64,000 nucleotides of DNA from Methanobacterium sp. BRmetb2 (GCA_003491285.1 CP022705.1:1423501-1487500); one strand, 5' to 3'. Shown: positions 49,982 through 59,293, counted from the first letter of the stretch. A program made the numbers and translations. The notes: generated by a model from the letters alone, not told the origin.

Positions 49982-50797
49982 ATGATGAACTGGAAATATA
50001 TAATGGGCTTAGTAATCTTCATATTAATAATCGGTGCCTACATATTTGTCACATCCCAAAATCAATATGAAAGAATCGAAATAGCAGGTTCCACGTCCGT
50101 TCAACCGGTAGCAGAGAAATTGGCCCATAAGTATATGGAAATTAATCCGGATGTAAAAATAAATGTTCAGGGTGGAGGTTCAAGCTTAGGTATTAGAAGC
50201 GCATCACAAGCAATAGTAGATATTGGGATGAGTTCTAGAAACTTAGAACCGGATGAAAAGGAAAATTTAAACGAATATTTAATTGGAAAGGAAGGTATCG
50301 TTATCGCAGTCAATCTGGACAATCCTTTAGAGGATCTGAGCATAGAACAACTAAAAGATATTTTCAGTGGTAAAATCACCAATTGGAAAGAAGTAGGAGG
50401 ACCCGACGCTGAAATCAATGTGATTTCCAGAGAAGAAGGGTCTGGTACCAGATCAGCTTTTGAAGAGTTAGTAATGGGAGATACAAAAATCAGAAATGAT
50501 GCTATCATCCAAATTTCTACAGAATCAGTTAAACAAACAGTAAAACAGGATCCTTATGCAATTGGATTTGTTTCCCTATCACACATGAGTGATGATGTGA
50601 AAGCTTTAAAAGTTGATGGAGTTGCCCCATCTACAGCCACAATATCCGATGGATCATATAAATTACAAAGGCCGTTCCTGTTCTTAATAAAGGGTGAACC
50701 TACTGAAAGTGTTAAAGCATTTATGGATTGGGTTTTAGGGCCTGAAGGACAGGCCATCATCGAGGAAGAAAAGGTAGTACCTGCTAAAACCAGTTAA
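49982..50797 (+). CDS. pstS: Phosphate ABC transporter substrate-binding protein PstS (copy 2)
   Basis: A 271-residue paralogue of the preceding protein with the same anchored N-terminus and motifs (IAGSTSVQP, GGGSSLGI, REEGSGTRSAFEEL). Several stretches are nearly identical to copy 1 even at DNA level, e.g. around the ATATTCAGTGGTAAAATCAC segment, so the pair arose by tandem duplication. Differences cluster in the N-terminal anchor and at the surface, possibly giving different affinity or expression. Two ATG codons are in tandem at the start behind GGTGG. pstC follows 131 bases later. Confidence 0.95.
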   Translation: MMNWKYIMGLVIFILIIGAYIFVTSQNQYERIEIAGSTSVQPVAEKLAHKYMEINPDVKINVQGGGSSLGIRSASQAIVDIGMSSRNLEPDEKENLNEYLIGKEGIVIAVNLDNPLEDLSIEQLKDIFSGKITNWKEVGGPDAEINVISREEGSGTRSAFEELVMGDTKIRNDAIIQISTESVKQTVKQDPYAIGFVSLSHMSDDVKALKVDGVAPSTATISDGSYKLQRPFLFLIKGEPTESVKAFMDWVLGPEGQAIIEEEKVVPAKTS

Positions 50798-50928
50798 ATG
50801 AAAATTCAAATTAGATCCCATTCATTGATCAATTTATATTGAGAAATAATTTAGACCTGAAAATAAATTTTTCTAAAACTTATTCAATAATGTAACTTTA
50901 AAAATAGATAATTGACGAGGTACACTCA

Positions 50929-51804
50929 ATGTCAAAGAGAACTGATGAATTCTTAATAGAAAAGGGACTATTTTTAACCGCAGTATCTTCAATAATCATA
51001 ATAGGATTAATAATAGTATTCATATTTTTAGAAGGATTCCCGGCAATCCAAGATTATGGATTTTTCAATTTTGTATTTGGAATGGATTGGAGTCCTTCCG
51101 ATAATCAATTTGGAGTATTTCCCATGATCATAGGGTCATTGGGAATAACAGCACTATCTTTATTAATGGCCATACCATTGGGAATCTTCTGCGCCATATT
51201 TTTAGCTGAAGTTGCCCCTAATAGTATGAGAAAATTATTAAAACCAACCATTCAAACTTTAGCCGGTATACCATCAGTAGTATACGGATTTTTCGGACTA
51301 ATAATTTTAGTCCCATTCATGAGGGAACAATTTGGTGGTACTGGTTTTAGTATGTTTACAGCATCAATAATATTAACGGTGATGATTCTTCCAATCATAA
51401 TAAGTGTATCCGAAGATGCACTGCGATCTGTTCCTTTGGAATATAAAGAAGCATCACTCGCACTGGGTGCAACGCACTGGCAGACTATAAAAAATGTTAT
51501 ATTCCCCGCAGCTATACCTGGGGTGATAACATCTATTATTTTAGGTATGGGAAGAGCCGTTGGAGAAACTCTGGCCATAATTATGGTTGCAGGTAATGTG
51601 GTGCAAATACCTAACTCCATATTTGATCCAGTAAGGGCGTTGACATCGAATATAGCAATTGAAATGGGTTATGCAACGGGTATTCATTACAATGCCCTTT
51701 TTGCCACAGGTATTGTACTATTCTTCATGATAATTGTTCTTCTTATATTGGCCAATTATGTCCATTATAAAAAGAAGGTTACAATTGGGGGAGGATATTT
51801 ATGA
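50929..51804 (+). CDS. pstC: Phosphate ABC transporter permease PstC
   Basis: A 291-residue permease with six helices. The inner-membrane ABC permease EAA-like loop is seen as EYKEASLALGATHWQTIKNVIFPAAIPG region (keyed on EASLALGATHWQT, about 181-193). PstC features are the long external segment after helix 1 (GFFNFVFGMDWSPS) and GIPSVVYGFFGL. It pairs with PstA to form the channel. A GACGAGG ribosome binding site precedes the ATG. It is 45 bases before pstA. Confidence 0.95.
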   Translation: MSKRTDEFLIEKGLFLTAVSSIIIIGLIIVFIFLEGFPAIQDYGFFNFVFGMDWSPSDNQFGVFPMIIGSLGITALSLLMAIPLGIFCAIFLAEVAPNSMRKLLKPTIQTLAGIPSVVYGFFGLIILVPFMREQFGGTGFSMFTASIILTVMILPIIISVSEDALRSVPLEYKEASLALGATHWQTIKNVIFPAAIPGVITSIILGMGRAVGETLAIIMVAGNVVQIPNSIFDPVRALTSNIAIEMGYATGIHYNALFATGIVLFFMIIVLLILANYVHYKKKVTIGGGYL

Positions 51805-51849
51805 AATCAATTACCCCCTTAATAAAAGCTGATTTTAGGAGGTTTAATA

Positions 51850-52701
51850 TTGAATTTTAGTTTACTATCTCCTAAAAATGCTCAAAGAATAATGAAAATG
51901 GTTTTTTGGGCTTCAGGAATTATAACTATACTGATTTTACTGGTCATAATAGGTTACGTAATAATTAAAGGATTGCCAGTTATCAATCTGGAATTTTTGT
52001 TTGCAGAACCTATAGATTCTGGTAAATCCGGCGGGATAATGCCGATGATAATATCCAGTGCCTACGTTACACTGGTTGCTATAGCAGTTGCCACGCCATT
52101 AGGTGTGGGTGCAGCTGTATATTTAAGTGAATATGCTGGTGAAAATACATTGGTGAGATTGATAAGGTTTGGAACAGAAACGCTGGCCTCTATTCCATCT
52201 ATAGTATTCGGTTTGTTTGGATTGGCATTTTTTGTGGTGTACCTTGGCTTAGGATGGAGTGTCCTATCTGGTGGTTTGACTTTAGCCCTAATGGCGCTTC
52301 CAACTATTTTAGCAGCTTCAGAAGTATCGATAGAATCTGTTAACAGATCTTACAGTGAGGGAAGTCTGGCTTTAGGTGCAACTAAATGGCAAACTGTTTA
52401 TAAAGTTGTGATACCTGCTGCACTTCCAGGAATAACTACTGGAGTAATATTGGGTGTGGCCCGAGCAGTTGCTGAAGCAGCAGCTATACTTTATACCGTG
52501 GGTGCTGCACTTGCTATTCCAATTTCACTTTTTGATCCAGCTAGGCCACTTCCTTTGCACTTATATATTCTGGCCACCGAGGGTATTTCACTAGATAATG
52601 CATACGGCACAGCAGCGGTACTGGTCATTTTAATACTGGTGATAACAGTTGTTACCAATACATTGATTGAAAGATACACTAAGAAGATGTTGGGGAGATA
52701 A
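51850..52701 (+). CDS. pstA: Phosphate ABC transporter permease PstA
   Basis: A 283-residue permease with six helices and the EAA-type coupling loop containing SYSEGSLALGATKWQT (about residues 173-188). The ASIPSIVFGLFGLAFF segment (about 117-132) parallels PstC. It begins with TTG at 51850 behind a clear AGGAGGTTT. The next gene, pstB, begins one base after the stop, with its GGGGAG ribosome binding site inside pstA. Confidence 0.95.
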   Translation: MNFSLLSPKNAQRIMKMVFWASGIITILILLVIIGYVIIKGLPVINLEFLFAEPIDSGKSGGIMPMIISSAYVTLVAIAVATPLGVGAAVYLSEYAGENTLVRLIRFGTETLASIPSIVFGLFGLAFFVVYLGLGWSVLSGGLTLALMALPTILAASEVSIESVNRSYSEGSLALGATKWQTVYKVVIPAALPGITTGVILGVARAVAEAAAILYTVGAALAIPISLFDPARPLPLHLYILATEGISLDNAYGTAAVLVILILVITVVTNTLIERYTKKMLGR

Positions 52702-52702
52702 A

Positions 52703-53458
52703 ATGGATTACCGAATAGAAGTTGAAGATTTAAATGTTTATTTTGATGAATTACATGTTTTAAAAGACTTAAACATCAAAATTCCTAAAAATCAGGTAAC
52801 CGCACTAATTGGACCATCTGGTTGTGGTAAATCAACATTTATAAGATCATTGAATAGGATGAACGACCTTATACCAACTTTTAGGCATGATGGGACTGTA
52901 CTTTTAGATGATGAAGAAATTTACGATCCTAGTGTTGATGTGGTTGACCTTAGAAAAAGAGTGGGAATGGTTTTCCAAAAACCGAATCCTTTCCCTAAAT
53001 CTATCTTTGATAATGTAGCCTATGGTTTACGGGTTCATGGGATGAATGATAAAACAGTATTACATGAGAAAGTTGAGGAAAGTTTAAGGGCTGCTGCTCT
53101 ATGGGATGAGGTTAAAGATAAGCTGGATAAATCAGCCTTAGGATTGTCTGGTGGACAACAGCAGAGGTTGTGCATTGCACGGACTATTGCAGTTGAACCC
53201 GAAGTAATATTGATGGATGAACCTTGTTCAGCTTTAGATCCAATTTCAACCACAAAAATAGAGGATTTAATTCATAAACTGAAGAAAGATTACACTATAA
53301 TTATTGTAACTCACAATATGCAGCAGGCAACTCGTGTTTCAAGATATACTGCATTTTTCTTGCACGGGGAAATCGTGGAAAGTGGTTTGACCGAGAGATT
53401 ATTTATAGAACCTGAAGATAAACGTACAGAGGATTATATTACTGGAAGATTTGGATAG
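52703..53458 (+). CDS. pstB: Phosphate ABC transporter ATPase PstB
   Basis: A 251-residue ATPase: Walker A GPSGCGKST (about residues 35-43), Q-loop VFQKPNPFPKSIFDN (the PstB-type FPKS), signature LSGGQQQR, Walker B VILMDEPCSALDP and switch His VTHNM. It hydrolyses ATP to drive PstCA. I use ATG 52703 (MDYRIEVEDL), since an upstream in-frame ATG at 52667 lies inside pstA. The stop is followed 19 bases later by phoU. Confidence 0.96.
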   Translation: MDYRIEVEDLNVYFDELHVLKDLNIKIPKNQVTALIGPSGCGKSTFIRSLNRMNDLIPTFRHDGTVLLDDEEIYDPSVDVVDLRKRVGMVFQKPNPFPKSIFDNVAYGLRVHGMNDKTVLHEKVEESLRAAALWDEVKDKLDKSALGLSGGQQQRLCIARTIAVEPEVILMDEPCSALDPISTTKIEDLIHKLKKDYTIIIVTHNMQQATRVSRYTAFFLHGEIVESGLTERLFIEPEDKRTEDYITGRFG

Positions 53459-53477
53459 AAAATTAATCAGGTGGAAA

Positions 53478-54146
53478 ATGTTTAATGTAATATTACAAAA
53501 TAAATTATCCTCTTTAAGTGATAAAATTTTGGATTACAGCAATGAAACCAGTGAAAGAATCGATGAATCAGTAAATAGCTTTGTAGACAGTGAAATTACT
53601 TTAGCAAGAAAAATAATTGAATCAACAAATGAGATCAATATTAAAAGTTACGAAATTGAACATGAATGTCTTAAAATTTTAGGATTACATCAGCCAGTTG
53701 CCAAGGATTTAAGACTGGGAGCAGCACTTTTAAGGACCTCAATAGAATTGGAGAGAATCAACATTCTCGCTGCATACATATCCAGATATGCCATAGATTC
53801 TAAAGAAAAAGATTCAAATATACATAAACCTCCACATATTCAGTTAATGTCCCAAACAGTGCAAAGTATGTTAAAAGATGGTGTGGGTGCATTGATTAGT
53901 AAAGATTTACATCTTTTGAAGCGTTCAACCAAGAATTATTCATCTTTACAAGATTTTTATAATCAGATGTTCTTGCAATATGATGAAAGCATTTTTGGGA
54001 GTTCTCACATGTATCTCATGTTAGTAGGAAGGAATCTTTTAAGCATGGGGCATCATGTGATGGGTATGGCTGATAGAATTGCTTATACCATTGTTGGAAA
54101 GCGCGTAATGCATCATAAAGTATTTTATAATGTTTTAATGAGGTGA
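53478..54146 (+). CDS. phoU: PhoU-type phosphate regulator (first of two in the pst operon)
   Basis: A protein of about 222 residues with the two three-helix bundles of PhoU (LGAALLRTSIELERINILAAYISR in the first; MLVGRNLLSMGHHVMGMADRI in the second). It is a divergent member: the second bundle has H-GMADRI in place of the usual E-R-AD. PhoU restrains PstSCAB when phosphate is ample. The ATG at 53478 gives MFNVILQNK and has an AGGTGG ribosome binding site; an upstream in-frame ATG (53451) overlaps pstB. Confidence 0.88.
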   Translation: MFNVILQNKLSSLSDKILDYSNETSERIDESVNSFVDSEITLARKIIESTNEINIKSYEIEHECLKILGLHQPVAKDLRLGAALLRTSIELERINILAAYISRYAIDSKEKDSNIHKPPHIQLMSQTVQSMLKDGVGALISKDLHLLKRSTKNYSSLQDFYNQMFLQYDESIFGSSHMYLMLVGRNLLSMGHHVMGMADRIAYTIVGKRVMHHKVFYNVLMR

Positions 54147-54155
54147 AATAGGTTA

Positions 54156-54608
54156 ATGTGGCTTCCACATAACGAACCCAATTTAGTAAAGACAGGCAAA
54201 TTAAAAGCATCTGAAATTTGCTCTTTGGGCTATATCCGGATTTTAAATGATGATAATGAATCTATACTGTTTATAGATGGTGAAATGGTAGTTGCCGGGT
54301 GGTATATAGATACTGATTCATTAAAAGAATTTTATGAGGTTAAAGCAGCCGAAGCTATAACAATTAAACCCGAATCTAAGATTGAAATACATGAACTAAA
54401 TTCAAATTTATTTAACGATCTAATTGAATTAAACGAAGAATGTAAACTATCTTTACCGGTAAAAATAAGCTACATTCTAGATAAAAATGTATTAGATAAT
54501 GAGGTCTCCAGGGAAGAGTTACTGGCAAAATATAGAATACGTGATCTATCTGAAAATGATGTTGATAATTTGATTGATGATTATAAATCGATGGGGAGGA
54601 TAAAATGA
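54156..54608 (+). CDS. Conserved hypothetical protein of the pst operon
   Basis: A soluble 150-residue protein lying between two phoU genes. I do not recognise a domain. The N-terminal half looks like alternating beta strands (ICSLGYIRILNDDNESILFIDGEMVVAGWYID); the C-terminal half is acidic and helical, ending with SRELLAKYRIRDLSENDVDNLID-like sequence. It has no cysteine-pair, P-loop or signal. It starts at ATG 54156, 9 bases after phoU, and its stop overlaps the next phoU start (ATGA). This coupling suggests a role in phosphate regulation, perhaps as a PhoU partner. Confidence 0.8.
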   Translation: MWLPHNEPNLVKTGKLKASEICSLGYIRILNDDNESILFIDGEMVVAGWYIDTDSLKEFYEVKAAEAITIKPESKIEIHELNSNLFNDLIELNEECKLSLPVKISYILDKNVLDNEVSREELLAKYRIRDLSENDVDNLIDDYKSMGRIK

Positions 54609-55261
54609 AAAAATATCCAAGAATACAATTTCGAAAGAAATTAAAGGATCTTAGGAAAGAAATTGATAAAATGGGGCAAGTTACAATTCAATCCCAAAAA
54701 AATGCAGCAGATGCCCTTGTAAATTATGATGAAGAACTGGTCAAAGATGTTATCAAATCTGGTAAAGAAATAAATTTGCTGGCTTTTAACTTAGAAAGGC
54801 ATTGTATAAGTATTATTGCTGCGGAACAGCCTGTTGCAAGTGATTTAAGATTTATTGAAGCGTGTATTAAGGTTTCCAGTCATCTTAAAAGAATAAATCA
54901 GAGGACAGTTGATATTGGAAAAACTGCAGAGTTACTAAAAGATGAAGAACTTCCAAAAGATGCTTTGAGAGTAGTTGGACATATGGCAGATATAGTCCAG
55001 ATGATGTTAAGTAAAAGTATTTACGCATTCCTTGATCAAAACATGGATATGGCAAGGGGCCTGAGATATGATGATGATAAAGTGGATGACCTTTTTGATG
55101 AAGCAATGGATCATATCACTAAAACCATGGCTAAAGACAACGAATCTATACCCTACATGGTTTATCTGCTTTTTGTTTCCAGGTATCTCAAAAGAATTGC
55201 CGACCGTGCAGTTAGTATAGGGGATCGAACCATATTTATGATGACCTGTGAAAAACCTTAA
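54605..55261 (+). CDS. phoU: PhoU-type phosphate regulator (second in the pst operon)
   Basis: A 218-residue PhoU with canonical bundles: AAEQPVASDLRFIEACIKVSSHL region and RQTVDIGK in bundle 1, VSRYLKRIADRAVSIGDR in bundle 2, matching the E/R-IADR metal/phosphate-signalling motif. It is the last gene of the pst operon. Its ATG overlaps the preceding gene by 4 bases. A T-rich tract follows at about 55275-55300, serving as a likely terminator. Confidence 0.92.
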   Translation: MKKYPRIQFRKKLKDLRKEIDKMGQVTIQSQKNAADALVNYDEELVKDVIKSGKEINLLAFNLERHCISIIAAEQPVASDLRFIEACIKVSSHLKRINQRTVDIGKTAELLKDEELPKDALRVVGHMADIVQMMLSKSIYAFLDQNMDMARGLRYDDDKVDDLFDEAMDHITKTMAKDNESIPYMVYLLFVSRYLKRIADRAVSIGDRTIFMMTCEKP

Positions 55262-55430
55262 ATTAAAAAATGATTATTCTTTCTTTTTTTATTTTTTTTA
55301 AATTTTAATGATTGTCGTTCTATTTAGTTAATATAAATAAATACTACTTTTAAAAGTTTGTGAATTGATTTACGTGAAATTTAAAATTGTATAATAATGA
55401 TTTACAATATAATTAAACTAAAAATAAAAA

Positions 55431-56270
55431 TTAAGGTTTTAAAGTAGCACTGACATGTCTTCCAGCCCAGCACTGAATACAAACACCAATAGGTAATCCT
55501 GCAGTATGTGTATCAGCTAATAAAATTTTAACATCCAATGCCGTGGTATTACCACCAAGACCCATAGGTCCAATACCAGAACCATTGATTTCATCAAGTA
55601 TACTGGTTTCCAAATCTGCAATTTTTTTATCAGGATGACGCTGCCCAACTTTGTCCAGTAAAGCTTTTTTTGCAAGCTTTAATGCCATATCTGAGGAACC
55701 ACCAATTCCAACTCCTACAATAGTAGGGGGGCATGGTTTTCCACCAGCAGCAACAACAGTTTCCACCACAAATTTTTTAATACCTTCAACACCCTCACCC
55801 GGCAGGGCCATTTTCAGAGCATTATTGTTTTCGGAACCAAAACCTTTAGGAAAAACAGTGAATTCTATTTCTTCTTCTTCAATAAGTTCTATATCAACTT
55901 GAGGAATTTTATTACCGGTGTTGTTACCTGTATTTTTACGAGTTAGTGGATTGACTACGTTGGGCCTTAGAGGAACTTCTTTGGTGGCTTTTTTAACTCC
56001 TCTTCTAATTCCTTCATATAAATTTTCCACTTGAACATTTCCCATTTTTACAAAAACAATGGGAAGACCGGTATCTTGGCACATGGGTATTTGCATTTTT
56101 TCTGCTGCTTTGATATTATCCAGAATAGCCTTGAGATTTAACTTGGCAATATCATCACATTCATTGTTATAAGCTTCTTCAAGAGCAGTAACAACATCTT
56201 CAGGCAGTTTTATGACGGCTTCTTTGAATAAATTACAGATAGTATCTTCTATCATTTTTATGCTAATCAT
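55431..56270 (-). CDS. Fumarate hydratase, alpha subunit (class I, N-terminal domain)
   Basis: A protein of about 279 residues, the iron-sulfur-binding alpha half of two-subunit class I fumarase (also tartrate dehydratase alpha family). Cluster and catalytic motifs are MCQDTGLPIVFV (about residues 58-69, Cys ligand), GGKPCPPTIVGVGIGG (about 177-192, second Cys) and the C-terminal CIQCWAGRHVSA region (third Cys near 265). The beta subunit is not in the window. I use ATG 56270; a TTG at 56279 and an ATG at 56255 are alternatives. It is the last gene of the por operon, 44 bases after porF, linking pyruvate to the TCA branch. Confidence 0.92.
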   Translation of the reverse strand: MISIKMIEDTICNLFKEAVIKLPEDVVTALEEAYNNECDDIAKLNLKAILDNIKAAEKMQIPMCQDTGLPIVFVKMGNVQVENLYEGIRRGVKKATKEVPLRPNVVNPLTRKNTGNNTGNKIPQVDIELIEEEEIEFTVFPKGFGSENNNALKMALPGEGVEGIKKFVVETVVAAGGKPCPPTIVGVGIGGSSDMALKLAKKALLDKVGQRHPDKKIADLETSILDEINGSGIGPMGLGGNTTALDVKILLADTHTAGLPIGVCIQCWAGRHVSATLKP

Positions 56271-56313
56271 TTGAATCAACAGTTGTCTTGGATTAAAAAA
56301 AGAAATAGTTTAA

Positions 56314-56745
56314 TTAGTACTTCATGATTGCTTTGACTTTTTCCAATTCTTTAACAACTTTCTCACGTTTTTCAAACGCAGCGTCCTGAGAATCAGTTTT
56401 AAGAGCATTTTTAGGGCATGTAAGTACACAAACTGGTTCTTTAAGGTCTATACAGAGGTTGCATTTTTTGGCAATACCATTTTCATCCATGTGGATTGCG
56501 CCAATTGGACAGGAGTCTCTACAAAGACCACAACCTATGCATTTATCTTCGTCAATTATTATGGCACCATCAATTTCCTCTATAGCGTTTTCGGGGCATA
56601 CTGTTAAGCAGGGTGCTCGTTCAGGGGAACAGTGTAAACATGTGATAGGTACTCCATCTATCACTCTGATGGCGTTTTGAGGACATTCTCGCTCACATTT
56701 CATACAGGAATCGCAAAGTTCTGGTTGTGAAATTAATTCTTTCAT
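56314..56745 (-). CDS. porF: Pyruvate:ferredoxin oxidoreductase-associated polyferredoxin PorF
   Basis: A 143-residue protein with four cysteine motifs: CDSCMKCERECP (about residues 10-21), CLHCSPERAPCLTVCP (about 35-50), CIGCGLCRDSCP (about 69-80) and CNLCIDLKEPVCVLTCP (about 93-109). Four 4Fe-4S clusters are expected. PorE and PorF are extra iron-sulfur proteins found in methanogen por operons, which act as electron couplers needed for pyruvate synthesis. Its start overlaps porE by 4 bases, so they are translationally coupled. The C-terminal helix is basic and acidic (REKVVKELEKVKAI). Confidence 0.9.
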   Translation of the reverse strand: MKELISQPELCDSCMKCERECPQNAIRVIDGVPITCLHCSPERAPCLTVCPENAIEEIDGAIIIDEDKCIGCGLCRDSCPIGAIHMDENGIAKKCNLCIDLKEPVCVLTCPKNALKTDSQDAAFEKREKVVKELEKVKAIMKY

Positions 56746-57254
56746 TCTTTGCCTCCCTGTTTAAGGGCATCTTTTGCCCTAGTTTTAGCAGTTAAAAGAT
56801 CTAAAATATCTGAACCTTCTTTTTTAGTTTTTTTACCCAGTTCAGAGACTTTTTTAATATGTTCCATCTGTTTTTCTAACTTCATCTTTTCAGTGTCAAC
56901 TATTGAAATTGCTCTTTTAGAACAGGCCTTGATACATGCAGGAACATCCATGTCAGGGCATTGATCACATTTCTGTGCCTTTCTATCATGCATAACTACT
57001 GCTCCAAAGGGACATACCAGCATACAGAGACTGCAGCCAATACATTTTTCAGTTTCTACACTCTTATCTTCAATAGCATCAGTGGGGCATATCATCTTAC
57101 AAGGAGCGTCTTCACACTGTTGGCAAATAATAGGGTAGTAAGATCCATCAATCTCTCTTACGGTAATCCTTGATGCTCCATGAAGTTTTTCGCAGGCTTC
57201 TTCGCAATCCAGACAACCATCACAAAGATCTGGTTGAATTAATATTTTATCCAA
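56742..57254 (-). CDS. porE: Pyruvate:ferredoxin oxidoreductase-associated polyferredoxin PorE
   Basis: A 170-residue polyferredoxin with four cysteine groups: CDGCLDCEEACEKLHG (about residues 11-26), CQQCEDAPCKMICP (about 44-57), CIGCSLCMLVCP (about 70-81) and CDQCPDMDVPACIKAC (about 95-110), then a charged helical C-terminus of about 55 residues. The start is a TTG at 57254 behind a G-rich stretch. It follows porB by 12 bases. It is paralogous to PorF and to the ferredoxin at the end of the cdh operon, so electrons from CODH and Por may use related carriers. Confidence 0.9.
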   Translation of the reverse strand: MDKILIQPDLCDGCLDCEEACEKLHGASRITVREIDGSYYPIICQQCEDAPCKMICPTDAIEDKSVETEKCIGCSLCMLVCPFGAVVMHDRKAQKCDQCPDMDVPACIKACSKRAISIVDTEKMKLEKQMEHIKKVSELGKKTKKEGSDILDLLTAKTRAKDALKQGGKE

Positions 57255-57266
57255 GATATAGCCCCC

Positions 57267-58133
57267 TTATATTTTCAATTCCGCGCAGAACTTATCTACA
57301 TACTTTTGTATTTGTTCTTTTTCTTCGTCCGCAAGATGTTTAAATCTTTTTTGAGCTTCTAAATATTCATTGACTGGTTTTCTCTGGATAGGTCTGTAAG
57401 TAACTCTGAAATTTCCTTCTTCAATTTCATATAATATCCATGAACCTGTGTCAACTGCTAATCTTCCCATTTCTATGGTTTTAGAAGGATCGAAACCCCA
57501 ACCAGTGGTACATGGTTGGTGAAGATGTATGTAGGCGGGCCCTTCAATTTCTTTAGCTTTTTTAACCTTTTTCATGAAATCTTCTGGGTATGCTATGGAT
57601 GCTGTAGCAACGTAAGGCACTCCATGTGCAGCCATGATCATAGGTATATTCTTTTTTGGTTTATCTTCTCCAAAACTTTCCTTACCATGAGGTGAGGTTG
57701 TTGTTGAAGCACCATATGGTGTGGAACCACTTCTTTGAATACCTGTATTCATGTATGCTTCGTTATCGTAACAAATGTAAATTAAGTTATGACCTCTTTC
57801 CATTGCTCCAGAAAGAGCCTGAAGACCTATATCTGCAGTCCCACCGTCACCTGCAAATGCTACTACAGTAACATCATCTTTACCTTGTGATTTAAGGGCT
57901 CTTTCGACTCCAGATGCTACTGCTGCTGCGTTTTCAAAAGCTACATGCATCCATGGAATTTCCCATGCTGTTTCAGGATAAGGTGTAGTTATGACCTCTA
58001 AACATCCAGTTGCAGATACTGCCACGGTGTTTTTACCCAGCATTTTAAGTGCCAGTCTAACACCTATTGTGGCACCGCATCCGGCACATCCTCTGTGCCC
58101 TGGTGCTAAAAATTCTTTTTCAGGTATATCCAT
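57267..58133 (-). CDS. porB: Pyruvate synthase (pyruvate:ferredoxin oxidoreductase) beta subunit
   Basis: A 288-residue thiamine-diphosphate-binding subunit. It has GHRGCAGCGATIGVRLA (about residues 12-28, cysteines for a 4Fe-4S cluster), the ThDP motif GDGGTADIGLQAL (about 93-105), and a conserved ACGxxx-like CTTGWGFDP with a further cysteine. It catalyses reductive carboxylation of acetyl-CoA to pyruvate with PorA, PorD and PorG. Its ATG directly follows the porA stop codon. Confidence 0.96.
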   Translation of the reverse strand: MDIPEKEFLAPGHRGCAGCGATIGVRLALKMLGKNTVAVSATGCLEVITTPYPETAWEIPWMHVAFENAAAVASGVERALKSQGKDDVTVVAFAGDGGTADIGLQALSGAMERGHNLIYICYDNEAYMNTGIQRSGSTPYGASTTTSPHGKESFGEDKPKKNIPMIMAAHGVPYVATASIAYPEDFMKKVKKAKEIEGPAYIHLHQPCTTGWGFDPSKTIEMGRLAVDTGSWILYEIEEGNFRVTYRPIQRKPVNEYLEAQKRFKHLADEEKEQIQKYVDKFCAELKI

Positions 58134-59282
58134 TTAAACTTCCTCCTTAAGTCCTATCCACTGGACATCTTTTGTGGGATTTTTGGTTTTATTCATTATT
58201 TCAACTATGTGATCTGGGGTTATATCTCTTCCACCAAGCCCTACAATAAATCCATAAGCATCTACATCCATTTTGGCTTTTATCTCATTAAATAATACGC
58301 CACCTATTCCAAATGAAACATTTTTATCCAAAACTGCTATTTTATCAGCATTTTTCAAAGCTTCATAAATTTCTTTGTCAGGGAAGGGTCGGAATACTCG
58401 TACTTTTAAAAGTCCAACTTTTTCGCCCTTTTCTCTTAATTTATCTACAACATATCTTATAGTACTGCAAAGAGATCCCATGGCAACAAATATTATTTCA
58501 GCATCTTCACATCTGTAACTTTCAACAAAGTCATATTTTCTTCCAAATGCTTCTTCAAATTCCTTATTAACTTTTTTTATTACGTCTTTGGATTTTTCCA
58601 TTGCCACTTGCATCTCATAACGGGCTTCCATATAATAATTCGGATCAGTAAATGTACCAATGGACATAGGTTTTTCTGGATCCAGAAATTCATGTTCTGG
58701 TTTATAAGGTGGTAAAAATGCATCTACTTCTTCATGAGAAGGTATATCTACTGGTTCAACTGTATGAGTTAATATAAATCCATCTAAACATACCATGCTT
58801 GGTAGCAGCACATCATTGTTTTCAGAAACTTTGTATGATATTAAGACAGCATCCAGTGCTTCCTGTCCACTTTCAACATAGGTCTGCATCCATCCACCAT
58901 CTCTTTCTGATATAGAATCTTGATGATCGTTCCAGATGCTTAATGGTGCTGATAATGCTCTGTTTGCATTGGCCATTACTATTGGGTTTCTCATACCCGC
59001 AGCAGCAAACAAAATCTCGTGCATTAAAGCTAAACCCTGAGAAGATGTTGCTGTGAAAACTCTGACTCCTGTGCTGCATGCTCCAACACAAGCACTAATG
59101 GCGCTGTGTTCAGATTCAACGCGTATGTATTCTGTTTTTAATATCCCATCAGCCACAAATTTGGCTAAGTATTCAGATATAGATGTTTGAGGAGTAATGG
59201 GATAAACGGGAATAACATTTGGTTTTGCTAGATTTACTGCTTCAGCTATTGCTTGGTTTGTAGAAATAACTTTAAGTACCAT
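58134..59282 (-). CDS. porA: Pyruvate synthase alpha subunit
   Basis: A 382-residue alpha subunit with domains I and II of 2-oxoacid:ferredoxin oxidoreductases: VYPITPQTSISEYL (about residues 21-34) is the pyruvate-binding YPITPxT motif, FTATSSQGLALMHE (about 76-89) contacts ThDP, and domain II has LLKVRVFRPFPDKEI. It pairs with PorB in the catalytic core. It lies 11 bases after porD. Confidence 0.96.
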   Translation of the reverse strand: MVLKVISTNQAIAEAVNLAKPNVIPVYPITPQTSISEYLAKFVADGILKTEYIRVESEHSAISACVGACSTGVRVFTATSSQGLALMHEILFAAAGMRNPIVMANANRALSAPLSIWNDHQDSISERDGGWMQTYVESGQEALDAVLISYKVSENNDVLLPSMVCLDGFILTHTVEPVDIPSHEEVDAFLPPYKPEHEFLDPEKPMSIGTFTDPNYYMEARYEMQVAMEKSKDVIKKVNKEFEEAFGRKYDFVESYRCEDAEIIFVAMGSLCSTIRYVVDKLREKGEKVGLLKVRVFRPFPDKEIYEALKNADKIAVLDKNVSFGIGGVLFNEIKAKMDVDAYGFIVGLGGRDITPDHIVEIMNKTKNPTKDVQWIGLKEEV

Positions 59283-59293
59283 TGATATCTCTC

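Noticed and set aside
51252..51620. 122-codon minus-strand frame within pstC
   Set aside because: Shadow of the permease gene with no independent signals.
52667..52702. Upstream ATG for pstB
   Set aside because: Lies inside pstA and adds 12 residues absent from PstB; the ATG at 52703 follows GGGGAG and begins a normal PstB.
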